A stretch of DNA of 64,000 bases from Alcaligenaceae bacterium. Its GTDB lineage: Bacteria > Pseudomonadota > Gammaproteobacteria > Burkholderiales > Burkholderiaceae_B. The notes beneath the pieces are model-generated. The model searched no databases. It had not been told where the DNA came from and saw nothing but the letters and a program-made list of their open reading frames with translations. The stretch spans positions 1 through 64,000 of the forward strand of contig JACCET010000012.1 of NCBI GenBank assembly GCA_013416405.1. Direction: 5' to 3'. Both the position numbers and the translations under genes were made by a program. This document shows, piece by piece, positions 36,731 through 45,929 of the stretch; position 1 is the first letter of the stretch; each line of letters opens with the position of its first letter.

Positions 36731-36883
36731 GTGAATTTTATTCGTTTGTTGACAGCCCTGCTCGTAACTGGCACTGGCGTGGCGCTGATTCTGCAAGCGT
36801 CCTATCAAGGCTGTAACGATCCCACCGGCGTCTGCTATCCACCGATAGAGAAGACGCTGTCTGTACCACTCGTATCACGCTAA
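36731..36883 (+). CDS. 50-residue exported or membrane-anchored peptide
   Basis: GTG start, one base after the stop of the preceding small gene. A hydrophobic N-terminus (IRLLTALLVTGTGVALIL) is followed by a short polar tail with CNDPTGVCYPP. The two Cys are 7 residues apart and could form a disulphide or metal site in the periplasm. No family recognised. The third of three small membrane proteins before copA. Confidence 0.55.
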   Translation: MNFIRLLTALLVTGTGVALILQASYQGCNDPTGVCYPPIEKTLSVPLVSR

Positions 36884-36919
36884 ACAGAGTCCGCAAATGA
36901 AATCCGCCGCGAATTCTAG

Positions 36920-36937
36920 ATTACAGAAAAGTAATGG
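36920..36937. promoter_or_regulatory. CopR box 4, before copA
   Basis: GATTACAGAAAAGTAATG matches 14 of 18 positions of box 2 and lies 118 bp before copA. Confidence 0.5.
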
Positions 36938-37054
36938 AGCCGTCATTCGTGTGACAGCCGTACTTGATTAAAGTTAGGAATAGCAATTTGTCGGTTCGCC
37001 CAGAATGCGGCAGACGAAGCTCCGATCAACGATTCATTACAGGATTCTCCCCGC

Positions 37055-38917
37055 GTGAAACGCTCAACTACGCTAGCGGTTCCCCTCCCGGCTATACCTC
37101 GTCGCCGTTTTGTGCAAGGCCTTGTGGCCGGCGGCGTGTTGCTGGGCTTGTCGCCATTTGCCCGTGCCGCTGGAATGCAATCGGGCCGAACTAATACGGG
37201 TTCTGCGGCGGTACTGAGTGGGACCGAATTTAATCTGGAGATCGGTGAATCACCTGTGAATTTCACTGGTACGCCTCGTATGGCGACGACGGTCAATGGC
37301 TCGCTCCCGGCGCCCACGTTGCGTTGGCGCGAAGGTGATGCCGTCACTATTCGCGTCAAGAACCGCCTGAACGAAACCACCTCAATTCATTGGCATGGCA
37401 TCATCCTGCCGTTTCAAATGGACGGGGTGCCCGGCATCAGCTTTGCGGGAATCCCGCCCGGCGAAACGTTCACGTATCGGTTCAAGGTGCAGCAAAGCGG
37501 CACGTATTGGTATCACTCGCACTCGGGCATGCAAGAGGCCACAGGGGTTTATGGGGCGATCATTATCGACCCGGCACAAACTGACTCCATACGGGCCGAT
37601 CGCGAGTATGTCGTCCAACTCTCTGACTGGACCGACGAGGATCCGATGCGGGTTCTGGCCAAGCTTAAGATGCAGGGCGACTACTACAACTACAACCAGC
37701 CCACGGCGGTCGATTTCTTTCAAGACGCCTCCCAGATGGGCCTGAAAGCGGCTATCGACAAGCGCAAGATGTGGAACGAGATGCGCATGAGCCCCACGGA
37801 TTTGGCCGATCTGTCCGCGAACGTGCTGACCTACCTGATGAATGGGACGACGCCGGCGGGCAACTGGACTGGGCTATTCCGGCCTGGAGAGCGGGTGCGG
37901 CTGCGCTTTATCAACGGCGCGGCTAATACTTTCTACGATGTACGCATTCCGGGCCTTCAGTTGACCGTCGTTCAAGCCGACGGGGTCAATGTGGAGCCCG
38001 TTACGGTGGACGAGTTCCGATTTGGGCCCGGAGAAACCTACGATGTATTGGTACAACCGAAGGACGACGCTTACACCGTTTATGCGCAAGCAATGGACCG
38101 AACAGGGTATGCGCGCGGTACGCTAGCCACGCATGCCGGTCTCGAAGCGCCAGTACCGGCGCTCGACCCCGTGGAATGGTTGACCATGGCGGACATGATG
38201 GGCGCTATGGGCGGAGGCATGGCAGGAATGAGCCATGGCGCGGCCAGCCAATCGTCCGGTGGCATGAGCCATGAAGGCATGGCCGGAATGGGCCACGGCA
38301 ATATGGCTGGGATGAATCACGGCAGCATGCAAGGTATGAATCACGCAGGCATGTCAGGCATGGACCACGGCGCTATGTCTGCGGCCGGCGCCAGCACCCA
38401 AGTACGCCATGCCAGGACCGAGTATGGGCCCAGCATTGATATGCGGGTCGATATGCCGCGCACCAACCTGGACGATCCCGGCATTGGGCTGCGTAATAAC
38501 GGCCGACGCGCCCTAACGCTGTCCGATTTGCACACCGTGGGCGGCCCAATGGACCCGCGCGGCGCAGAACGTGAAATCGAGCTTCATTTGACCGGGAACA
38601 TGGAACGCTATGCCTGGTCGTTCGACGGCGTTGAGTTCGGAAAATCGACCCCGGTTCATTTCCGTTACGGCGAACGAGTCAGAGTCATCTTGCATAACGA
38701 CACCATGATGACGCACCCCATGCATTTGCACGGAATGTGGAGTGAGCTGGAAACGCCAGACGGCCAATTTCAGGCTCGACGCCACACGATACCCGTGCAG
38801 CCTGCTCAGCGTATCAGCTTTCTCGTGACCGCCGATGCGCTCGGACGCTGGGCATGGCACTGCCATCTGATGCTACACATGGATGCCGGGATGTTTCGCG
38901 AAGTGGTGGTGGCATGA
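37055..38917 (+). CDS. copA: CopA, periplasmic multicopper oxidase
   Basis: 620 residues. A twin-arginine signal (PRRRFVQGLVAGGVLLG) is followed by three cupredoxin domains. The copper ligands are in IHWHG and WYHSHSG near the N-terminus and HPMHLHG and WHCHLMLHMDAGM at the C-terminus. A Met/His-rich insert of about 60 residues (repeats of GMxHG, encoded near 38190-38390) is typical of copper-resistance CopA and binds extra copper. The enzyme oxidises Cu(I) in the periplasm. The start is GTG with a weak ribosome site. The stop overlaps the copB start (ATGA). Confidence 0.94.
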   Translation: MKRSTTLAVPLPAIPRRRFVQGLVAGGVLLGLSPFARAAGMQSGRTNTGSAAVLSGTEFNLEIGESPVNFTGTPRMATTVNGSLPAPTLRWREGDAVTIRVKNRLNETTSIHWHGIILPFQMDGVPGISFAGIPPGETFTYRFKVQQSGTYWYHSHSGMQEATGVYGAIIIDPAQTDSIRADREYVVQLSDWTDEDPMRVLAKLKMQGDYYNYNQPTAVDFFQDASQMGLKAAIDKRKMWNEMRMSPTDLADLSANVLTYLMNGTTPAGNWTGLFRPGERVRLRFINGAANTFYDVRIPGLQLTVVQADGVNVEPVTVDEFRFGPGETYDVLVQPKDDAYTVYAQAMDRTGYARGTLATHAGLEAPVPALDPVEWLTMADMMGAMGGGMAGMSHGAASQSSGGMSHEGMAGMGHGNMAGMNHGSMQGMNHAGMSGMDHGAMSAAGASTQVRHARTEYGPSIDMRVDMPRTNLDDPGIGLRNNGRRALTLSDLHTVGGPMDPRGAEREIELHLTGNMERYAWSFDGVEFGKSTPVHFRYGERVRVILHNDTMMTHPMHLHGMWSELETPDGQFQARRHTIPVQPAQRISFLVTADALGRWAWHCHLMLHMDAGMFREVVVA

Positions 38918-39930
38918 AGACAATGAACGACACGTTAGGCATCCCGGTCATGAACAATCAATTGAAGAAGAAGTTTCTTGCGATGGCTATCGCTACAGTG
39001 GGAGTGATGCCCGTGCTTGCCTATGCGCAGACGCATGCCGGTCATGCCGGCCATACCGCGGCGCCGCCCGTAACAAGTACGCCCGCGACGGCTTCGGGCA
39101 TGGATCATGGCTCTATGAACATGTCCGATAAGGATCACGGCTCCATGGGTATGCCCGGTATGGATCATGGCGATATGCAGATGCAGGGCGGCTCGCCGCC
39201 GCCGGACGCTCGCGATCCGGACGCCTACTCAGATGGCTACGTCCGCAATGCCGGCAAGTATGCGTTGCCGCCGTCAGATGCGTTAATCATGTCCGACATG
39301 CACAACTTCGGCTCCGTCAATTTTGACCGGTTGGAGTACGTCAGGGCACGTGGCGAGGAATGGGCGGCCTATGAGGGCGAGGCCTGGTACGGCAGTACCT
39401 ACAACCGCGCCGTGATCAAGGCCGAAGGCGAAGTGGCGAGCGGTAAGCTGCAAGAATCTGAGACGCAGCTTTTGTGGCGCCATGCAGTTTCTACGTTTTG
39501 GGATACGGAGCTGGGCTTTCGTTTCGATCATGGCCAAGGCGTGCCGAACCGGGAATGGTTGGCATTTGGCTTTAAAGGGTTAGCGCCTTACTGGTTTGAA
39601 GTCGATGCCACCGCCTATGTTGGCTCGAGCGGCCGCACCGCTTTGGAGCTGAAGGCCGAGTACGACATCCTGTTGACCCAGAAGCTGTATCTGCAACCTA
39701 GCGTCGAAGTGAATTTCTATGGCAAGGACGATGAACGCTGGGGCATTGGCAGCGGCTTGACAGACGGCACGGCGGGATTGCGCCTCAAGTATGAAGTCAC
39801 GCGTCAGTTCGTCCCGTACGTGGGCGTCGAATGGTCCAGCAAGTTTGGAAAAACGGCGGATTACGCACAGGCAGCGGGCGACTCCAAGCAGGAAACTCGC
39901 TTTGTGGCCGGTTTGAGCTTTCGCTTCTGA
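38914..39930 (+). CDS. copB: CopB, outer-membrane copper resistance protein
   Basis: 338 residues. A signal peptide (about residues 13-36) is followed by a Met/His-rich region (MDHGSMNMSDKDHGSM) and an outer-membrane beta-barrel domain from about residue 105 ending in RFVAGLSFRF with C-terminal Phe. It partners CopA in copper sequestration or export at the outer membrane. The chosen start overlaps the copA stop; an ATG 12 codons later would still leave a full signal peptide. Confidence 0.92.
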   Translation: MKTMNDTLGIPVMNNQLKKKFLAMAIATVGVMPVLAYAQTHAGHAGHTAAPPVTSTPATASGMDHGSMNMSDKDHGSMGMPGMDHGDMQMQGGSPPPDARDPDAYSDGYVRNAGKYALPPSDALIMSDMHNFGSVNFDRLEYVRARGEEWAAYEGEAWYGSTYNRAVIKAEGEVASGKLQESETQLLWRHAVSTFWDTELGFRFDHGQGVPNREWLAFGFKGLAPYWFEVDATAYVGSSGRTALELKAEYDILLTQKLYLQPSVEVNFYGKDDERWGIGSGLTDGTAGLRLKYEVTRQFVPYVGVEWSSKFGKTADYAQAAGDSKQETRFVAGLSFRF

Positions 39931-40004
39931 AGTCGCCTTTCACCTTTTCACATGGGCGGCTTGAAAAGGCCGACTGCTAAAACAAATCTCAAGAGAGTAT
40001 TGAT

Positions 40005-40514
40005 ATGAAGAAGACCCTTTCTATTCTGGCTTTGAGCGTACTGCCGACCCTCGCATTGGCTGCCGGCAACCATGGCGGGGGGCATGGCGCACCGGCGCAT
40101 GGCATGCCCGGTCACGATATGTCTACCATGTCGAATGCACCTTCGCCAACTGGCCAGCCTGGCGATCCGGCTAAAGTTACGCGCACGATTGAACTGACGA
40201 TGGACGACACCATGCGGTTTACGCCTGGTGACATCCAGGTCCGCGCTGGCGAGACAGTTCGTTTCTTTATCAAGAATACGGGGAAAATCCCTCATGAAAT
40301 GGTGATCGGCTCAATGGCCGATTTGAAGGCCCATGCGGCCGAGATGCAGAAGATGCCGGGGATGCAGCATTCGGAACCGAATATGATTACATTGGGCCCG
40401 GGTAAGATCGGCGGCTTGGTGTGGCAGTTCGACCAGGCGGGCACTGTCGATTTCGCTTGCCTGATTCCGGGCCACATGGAAGCTGGAATGGTCGGCAAGG
40501 TAAAAGTCAACTGA
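40005..40514 (+). CDS. copI: CopI-like periplasmic cupredoxin
   Basis: 169 residues. Signal peptide MKKTLSILALSVLPTLALA, then a His/Met-rich segment (HGGGHGAPAHGMPGHDM) and a cupredoxin domain from about residue 60. The type 1 copper ligands are His in KIPHEMV, then Cys, His and Met in FACLIPGHMEAGM. CopI proteins of Rubrivivax and others give copper tolerance, probably by carrying copper or electrons to CopA. It lies 74 bp after copB and 14 bp before the cytochrome c gene. Confidence 0.88.
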   Translation: MKKTLSILALSVLPTLALAAGNHGGGHGAPAHGMPGHDMSTMSNAPSPTGQPGDPAKVTRTIELTMDDTMRFTPGDIQVRAGETVRFFIKNTGKIPHEMVIGSMADLKAHAAEMQKMPGMQHSEPNMITLGPGKIGGLVWQFDQAGTVDFACLIPGHMEAGMVGKVKVN

Positions 40515-40528
40515 TCTAGCGCATTCAA

Positions 40529-41002
40529 ATGACACGGAGAAAATTGGTCTTTGGAGTGGTTGGCGTCGTCATAATCGGCGCCGCCGCCGTCCTTTACAGC
40601 ACGATTCGGCCATCTGGCCCGGCATTCATCGACCCTGCGGACCAATCCCTTGTGATGCAGGGCAAGGCGATCTATGCGAACAATTGCGCAGCCTGCCATG
40701 GCGAGGCCCTGCAAGGCCAGCCGAACTGGCGTGAACGCATGTCCAATGGTAGGCTGCCTGCACCGCCGCACGACAAGAGCGGCCATACCTGGCACCATCC
40801 CGATGTGATGTTGGTCGATATGGTGAAAAACGGTCTGGTCCCTGGGAAGACAGCACCTCCAGGCTATGTAAGCGACATGCCCGCGTATCGCGACATCCTC
40901 AGCGACCAAGAGATCATTGCGGTACTGACTTATATCAAGAGCACTTGGCCTCCTAAGGTTCTAGAGGCACAGAAGGAAGTTACTTTACAACGGCAGAACT
41001 AA
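40529..41002 (+). CDS. Membrane-anchored class I cytochrome c
   Basis: 157 residues. An uncleaved N-terminal helix (residues 6-26) is followed by a periplasmic haem domain with CAACH (about 51-55) and a distal Met in YVSDMPAYRD. It probably passes electrons from the cupredoxin or CopA to the respiratory chain; similar cytochromes follow copI in other copper clusters. It lies 14 bp after the cupredoxin gene. Confidence 0.88.
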   Translation: MTRRKLVFGVVGVVIIGAAAVLYSTIRPSGPAFIDPADQSLVMQGKAIYANNCAACHGEALQGQPNWRERMSNGRLPAPPHDKSGHTWHHPDVMLVDMVKNGLVPGKTAPPGYVSDMPAYRDILSDQEIIAVLTYIKSTWPPKVLEAQKEVTLQRQN

Positions 41003-41072
41003 GCTGCTTGGTTGTGGTCTTTATCTATACTATGAATCATTCAAGATCTACATTTTTGCTGGAGCAGGTTTC

Positions 41073-41489
41073 ATGAAATTATGGCTAGTAGCGGCGGCGT
41101 TGAGTGCTGCATCATCCTTTGCACATGCGGCCGGCGCGGCTATTACGGTTTACCAGGATCCCAATTGCGGCTGCTGCTCCGGTTGGGTTGAGCATATGCG
41201 GGAGTCCGGCTTTGATGTTACGGCGATCAAGACGACCGACATGGCTTCAGTCAAGCAAAGACTCGGCGTGCCATCGCAGCTTGGTTCATGTCATACAGGC
41301 GTGGTAGAAGCCACTGGACAAATCATAGAGGGGCACGTACCGGCCAATGCTGTCAACAAATTACTTGCTGACTCGTCGGTGAAGGGCGTATCGGCTCCAG
41401 GAATGCCTTTGAACGCGCCGGGTATGGGGCAGCTTGACGGTAATCTGATTACTGTTGACTTTACTGGTAAGCCGTTTTCGAAGGACTGA
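41073..41489 (+). CDS. DUF411 periplasmic metal-binding protein
   Basis: 138 residues. Signal peptide MKLWLVAAALSAASSFAHA, then the DUF411 domain with a thioredoxin-like CGCCSGWVEH motif near residue 31 and a distal Cys in QLGSCHTGVVE. DUF411 proteins are common in copper and silver clusters and may act as chaperones. It is 70 bp after the cytochrome gene and probably ends the copper operon. Confidence 0.88.
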   Translation: MKLWLVAAALSAASSFAHAAGAAITVYQDPNCGCCSGWVEHMRESGFDVTAIKTTDMASVKQRLGVPSQLGSCHTGVVEATGQIIEGHVPANAVNKLLADSSVKGVSAPGMPLNAPGMGQLDGNLITVDFTGKPFSKD

Positions 41490-41583
41490 GGCTGTCTAGC
41501 AAAGGAGCTACGTGGCGTTTACTTGTATCTCTTTGCGCTACAGACGTTAGAGGTGCCGGCACGGTAAAAGATCAACAGCAAAC

Positions 41584-41715
41584 TTATTTATCGAGGTCAT
41601 TGATAAGCGCTTTCATCTCTTTGCTTTCCCGGCGCTGTGACTCGATGATTTGATCGGCTAGCTCACGAACACGCGCGCGTTGCACTTCAGGTAGACTTTC
41701 GAAGCCTAAGGGCAT
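41584..41715 (-). CDS. 43-residue ORF resembling the C-terminal helix of DUF305
   Basis: The ORF starts [20 protein letters not shown] and ends in a charged helix ([11 protein letters not shown]). The REL-A-x-x-I-I-x-x-Q-R-R-E pattern resembles the last helix of DUF305 copper-associated proteins, but the domain's first helices are absent. It overlaps the 3' end of the ATPase gene by 29 bp in another frame. It may be a gene remnant or a genuine small protein. Confidence 0.35.
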   Translation of the reverse strand: MPLGFESLPEVQRARVRELADQIIESQRRESKEMKALINDLDK

Positions 41716-44023
41716 TAAAAACGACCGATGCTGAACTCAGGCTCATCGCCAGGGCCGCGAACATGGGTGAAAGCAGCAGGCCCAGAAACGGGTACAAAAC
41801 GCCGGCAGCTAACGGCACGCCCAGAGCGTTGTAAATAAATGCGAAGCCTAGATTCTGCTTCATATTGGCGATTGTTTTGTCCGAGAGGTGGCGCGCAATC
41901 GAGATGCCGCGCAAGTCTCCCTTGACTAATGTGACTTGCGCGCTGTTCATCGCCACGTCGGTTCCCGTACCCATCGCAATGCCGACATCGGCTTTGGCTA
42001 GAGCAGGTGCGTCATTAATGCCGTCGCCGGCCATCGCAACAACTCGGCCTTCTGCTTGAAGTTTGCTCACAAGATCAAGCTTGTCAGCCGGCTTCACTTC
42101 ACCATGAACCTCGTCGATTCCCAATTGTTCCGCTACCGCTTTAGCCGTCGAAACGCCGTCGCCTGTTGCCATGATGACGCGGATTCCAGCCGCCTTAAGA
42201 TCCTTCACGGCTTCCGGCGTACTTTTCTTGATGGGATCAGAAACGGCCAGTAAGCCTGTTAATTGACCGTCTGTTGCTAAATACATGACGCTCGCACCCT
42301 TAATGCGCAACGATTCGGCGGTGCTAGCCATAATCGTAACGTCAACGTTTTCTTGGTCCATCAGGGCGGTGTTTCCGAGGGCAAGGCGTTTACCCTCGAC
42401 CTGGCCACGCACCCCAATACCGCTACCCGATTCGAAGTCGTTGACGGCACTGAGGCTCAGGCCCCGCTCACGCGCTGCGCTGACAATGGCGTCTGCTAGC
42501 GGATGCTCGCTGCCTTGATCAAGGCTTGCTGCCAGGCGCAGCACTTCGTCGGCCTCAGTGTCGCCAGCGGGGACAACTTGCTCGAACGCTGGACGTCCCT
42601 CAGTCAAAGTCCCCGTCTTATCAACAATGAGGGTATCGATTTTGCGAAAATTCTCAATGGCTGCCGCATCGCGAAACAGCACACCTTGCGTGGCACCACG
42701 ACCGGTTGCCACCATAATTGACATGGGCGTGGCTAATCCCAATGCGCAGGGGCAGGCAATGATCAGCACGGCCACGGCGTTAATCAAGCCATATACCCAG
42801 CTCGGTTGCGGACCAAAAATACCCCAGACGAATAGGGTGATGATGGCGATGGCGACGACCGCCATGACAAAATAACCCGCTACTTGATCTGCCATGCGTT
42901 GCATCGGCGCGCGAGAGCGCTGCGCTTGCGCGACGAGCTGGACGATTTGCGAGAGCACCGTGGCCGAGCCGACCTTTTCAGCTCTAATCACTAGCGAGCC
43001 GGATGTATTCATCGTCGCGCCGATCACTTTGTCGCCAGGGCGCTTGCTCACAGGCAGTGGCTCGCCCGTGAGCATGGATTCGTCCAGGGAACTAGCTCCG
43101 TCTTCCACAACCCCATCGACAGGCACTTTCTCGCCGGGGCGCACACGTAAGCGATCACCTTCATGGACATGCGTCAGCGGCACGTCTTCCTCTGTACCGT
43201 CCTTGTTGATACGGCGGGCTGTTTTGGGTGCCAGCCCAAGCAGCGATTTGATAGCAGCCGACGTCTGCGAACGGGCCCGAAGTTCGAGGATTTGACCAAA
43301 CAGGGTCAAGGAGATGATGACCACCGCGGCTTCAAAGTAGACGGCGATCCGGCCCATGGACATGAACGTTTCGGGAAAAACTCCTGGGGCTACTGTGGCG
43401 ACAACGCTATAAATGAATGCAGCGGCTGTACCCAGACCGATAAGCGTCCACATATTGGGGCTGCGGTTGATTACCGACTGCCAGCCCCGCACAAAAAAGG
43501 GCTGACCGGCCCACAGCACTACGGGTATCGATAACACCAGCTCAATCCAAGTTTGGGCGGTCATGCTGAACCAGCCCAACTGATGACCGAACATGGCCAA
43601 CGTTGTGACAACAATGGTGAATGGCAATGTCCACCAGAATCGGCGCGTGAAATCTTTCAGCTCGGGATTGTCGTCGTCCAGGCTAGGCATCAGTGGCTCG
43701 AGCGCCATGCCGCACTTCGGACAGCTTCCCGGATGATCTTGTCGAATCTCAGGATGCATCGGGCAGGTATAAATGGTGCCAGGAGCTGCCTGCTCGAAAG
43801 CCGCTTCGTTCTTGTTTTGCTGAGTGGTGAATTTTTCAGGATCGCGCTTGAACGTTTCCAAGCACTTTGCACTGCAAAAATAGAAAGACTTATCCTCACG
43901 TTGAACGTGGTGAGAAGAGTCTTCTGTTACCTGCATACCGCACACCGGATCGGTGAGTCGAGGGCCGGAGTACGGCTGTTTCACGTTGTGCTCGTGAGGA
44001 TGTTCAGACATGTTCTGCGCCAT
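41687..44023 (-). CDS. copF: Cu(I)-exporting P1B-type ATPase
   Basis: 778 residues. In place of the usual CxxC HMA domain the N-terminus has a YHS domain (DPVCGMQV to FYFCSAKC) and a heavy-metal-binding [15 protein letters not shown] segment. The core has the membrane metal site CPCALG, the phosphorylation site [11 protein letters not shown] in SEHPLADAI, and [13 protein letters not shown] in the hinge. It pumps Cu(I) out of the cytosol. The ATG at 44023 has AAGGTG upstream; the longer open frame is not supported. A CopR box lies 143 bp upstream, tying it to copRS 9 kb away. The symbol is by analogy with CopF-type ATPases. Confidence 0.92.
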   Translation of the reverse strand: MAQNMSEHPHEHNVKQPYSGPRLTDPVCGMQVTEDSSHHVQREDKSFYFCSAKCLETFKRDPEKFTTQQNKNEAAFEQAAPGTIYTCPMHPEIRQDHPGSCPKCGMALEPLMPSLDDDNPELKDFTRRFWWTLPFTIVVTTLAMFGHQLGWFSMTAQTWIELVLSIPVVLWAGQPFFVRGWQSVINRSPNMWTLIGLGTAAAFIYSVVATVAPGVFPETFMSMGRIAVYFEAAVVIISLTLFGQILELRARSQTSAAIKSLLGLAPKTARRINKDGTEEDVPLTHVHEGDRLRVRPGEKVPVDGVVEDGASSLDESMLTGEPLPVSKRPGDKVIGATMNTSGSLVIRAEKVGSATVLSQIVQLVAQAQRSRAPMQRMADQVAGYFVMAVVAIAIITLFVWGIFGPQPSWVYGLINAVAVLIIACPCALGLATPMSIMVATGRGATQGVLFRDAAAIENFRKIDTLIVDKTGTLTEGRPAFEQVVPAGDTEADEVLRLAASLDQGSEHPLADAIVSAARERGLSLSAVNDFESGSGIGVRGQVEGKRLALGNTALMDQENVDVTIMASTAESLRIKGASVMYLATDGQLTGLLAVSDPIKKSTPEAVKDLKAAGIRVIMATGDGVSTAKAVAEQLGIDEVHGEVKPADKLDLVSKLQAEGRVVAMAGDGINDAPALAKADVGIAMGTGTDVAMNSAQVTLVKGDLRGISIARHLSDKTIANMKQNLGFAFIYNALGVPLAAGVLYPFLGLLLSPMFAALAMSLSSASVVFNALRLRKST

Positions 44024-44165
44024 GGCGATAAGCACCTTTCGAAGAGTGAGGGCAAGTCGAGCCGTGTACGAGCAGATATTCTCAACGCCCAGAGAGAACA
44101 CAACAGGACAAATTCCATAATGCCATATACCCATGCTTTTCCAGCCATTAACCCGCCTTCTGGCG

Positions 44166-44183
44166 CATTACATTTTTGTCATG
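44166..44183 (-). promoter_or_regulatory. CopR box 5, before the copper ATPase
   Basis: On the minus strand CATGACAAAAATGTAATG matches 16 of 18 positions of box 2. The remaining sequence between the ATPase start and 44460 contains no gene. Confidence 0.6.
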
Positions 44184-44460
44184 TGGCTCGGCAAGGTGGA
44201 CATGATAAAAATGGTGCAGGGTGACTTTATGCAGGCGGCCATTCGTAGTCTTAATTAGTTGAAGCTCAATAGAAACCAATCATGGACGACATGCAAGCAC
44301 AAGTCAGTATGAAAAACGACCATTTTATGGACGTAGCGATACCGTGAGGCGACCACGTTAACGTGGCAAAGTCACGCAAGTTGAAGTTATATTGGATTCG
44401 CTATTTCGATCACAAATGTGATTACTAGAACTGATTAGCCGATAACACAGCATTAAGTTA

Positions 44461-44830
44461 GATCGCCCATCGGGCGGTAGTGGCGCTCGCCGCGCGGGCC
44501 AGCATTCGCAATCAGTGCATATCGGGCTGTCGTTCCCATTGCCATGAGTGCGCCGCCCAAAACGCCGACTGTACCGCCATCCGTGTCTGCTGCCCTGGCT
44601 TTCGCGGCATAAACGGCATCCTCCCCGCCAGGCGGGTCCCCTCCATATATTCCACGGTCCTGTTCATCAGCCCCGGCCAGCAGTTCAGCACGGCAAGGCG
44701 ACGAACTCACGGCAACGGCGGCAACCCCGCAGGAACCGTATTACTGCGAACGCCGAAAACCTACGATCAGGCTCGGAATCTTCGGCCCCGGTCAGCAGGA
44801 AAACCAACTGGCTTTTGAAGGGATAGGACT
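44461..44830 (+). ncRNA. Structured leader upstream of radC (leader A)
   Basis: About 370 nt homologous to the leader at 45563-45929. Shared blocks in the same order are a small 5' hairpin (CGCCC/GGGCG here), GGCGCTCGCCGCGCGGGC, AAAACGCCGACTGTA, TTCAGCACGGCAAGG, GAACTCAC, GAATCTTC with CCCGGTC, and TTTTGAAGG just before the start codon. The blocks are conserved between two unrelated genes while the spacers differ, which points to an RNA element. It agrees in context with the reported radC RNA motif of mobile elements. Confidence 0.6.
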
Positions 44831-45364
44831 ATGGAACACGTTAACCACAATGCAGCTTTGGGCTACGACAACATGAACGCAGGGCAGACGCTTTTTGTGC
44901 GCAGCCCATCAGGCCGGTATCGTGCCGCGACTGACTCGCACGTACTGGCCGCCGCGCGGATCGCTGCGGAAAGCTTGATCGGTGATCGGGCTGATATGGG
45001 AAACCCAAACGCCGTAAAGCAGTACTTTCAGGCCAAGTTGTCGGGCATGGGGCATGAAGTTGCCGCTGTGCTGTACCTGAACAGCCAGTTTAAGGTGATC
45101 CGTTACATGGAAATGAGCCATGGCACGTTGACGCAGGCCAGCGTATACCCGCGCGAAATCGTTAAAACGGCGCTTCGTCTGGATGCGGCCGCAATCATCA
45201 TGTCGCATAACCACCCGAGCGGCATACCTGAGCCCAGCGAGGCCGATCTGGCACTGACGCGGCACTTAAAACATGCTTTGGCGCTGGTTGATGTTCGTTT
45301 GCTGGATCACATCATCGTGACCGGGCAGAACACCACTTCGTTAGCGGAACGAGGTCAGGTGTAA
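44831..45364 (+). CDS. radC: RadC-family JAB domain protein (mobile-element type)
   Basis: 177 residues. The JAMM/MPN+ metal site is HNHPSGIPEPSEAD (about residues 122-135), preceded by the glutamate in MGHEVAAVLYLN. The N-terminal helix-hairpin-helix of chromosomal RadC is absent, as in short RadC-like proteins of ICEs and phages. Its function is uncertain; it is not a proven DNA repair enzyme. The conserved leader A precedes it. Confidence 0.88.
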   Translation: MEHVNHNAALGYDNMNAGQTLFVRSPSGRYRAATDSHVLAAARIAAESLIGDRADMGNPNAVKQYFQAKLSGMGHEVAAVLYLNSQFKVIRYMEMSHGTLTQASVYPREIVKTALRLDAAAIIMSHNHPSGIPEPSEADLALTRHLKHALALVDVRLLDHIIVTGQNTTSLAERGQV

Positions 45365-45562
45365 ACCTGGAGCAGGGCGGGTGTGAGCCCGCCTGTACAG
45401 GTAGACGCCGCGTGCTGCGGCGCAGATTGGACTTGTGCTGTCGCCCAAGTAGTTTTCCTCTTTCTTCCTTCTCAACAAAAGCAGCCCATCCCGGTGTACC
45501 GAAATGGGCGTAGCGGCTTGCTGGCGCAAGCTGGATACAGCTGCGTAACTGCCTTCAATTTA

Positions 45563-45929
45563 GATCACCGCCTCGGTGATGGTGGCGCTCGCCGCGCGGG
45601 CTGCTGCCGGGTTGTGTGTGGTGACACCGCAAGCCTGGTCCTGAGGGTTCCATCGCCCTAAAACGCCGACTGTATCACTACGTTCCGGCGCTTCAAGGGG
45701 GTGTTCATAAAAGTAGCTACGCGACTTTTACAAATCTTCCCCCTTTCCGCTAGTCACTGCCTGATTCAGCACGGCAAGGGCGATGGAACTCACAGGACTG
45801 GTGGCAAAACGCGATGGGACTAGAACACAACCCGGCAGCACAAACCTACAAACGGGCTCAAGAATCTTCAGGCCCGGTCTGCAATGAAATCACACCCGCG
45901 CCACCGCGCACTTTTTGAAGGAAAGCGAC
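45563..45929 (+). ncRNA. Structured leader upstream of the DUF3560 gene (leader B)
   Basis: Homologous to leader A. The 5' hairpin is ATCACCG/CGGTGAT here, a different sequence forming the same structure, then the same conserved blocks follow. A variable hairpin near 45708-45730 (AAAAGT/ACTTTT) has no copy in leader A. The intervening 45365-45562 contains no gene. Confidence 0.6.

Noticed and set aside
38190-38390. Array of short repeats that looks like a repeat locus
   Set aside because: It is the in-frame Met/His-rich GMxHG region of CopA, not a CRISPR or non-coding array. I saw no CRISPR array anywhere in the window.
44282-44347. 21-codon ORF upstream of the radC leader
   Set aside because: Too short, no ribosome site, no homology evident.
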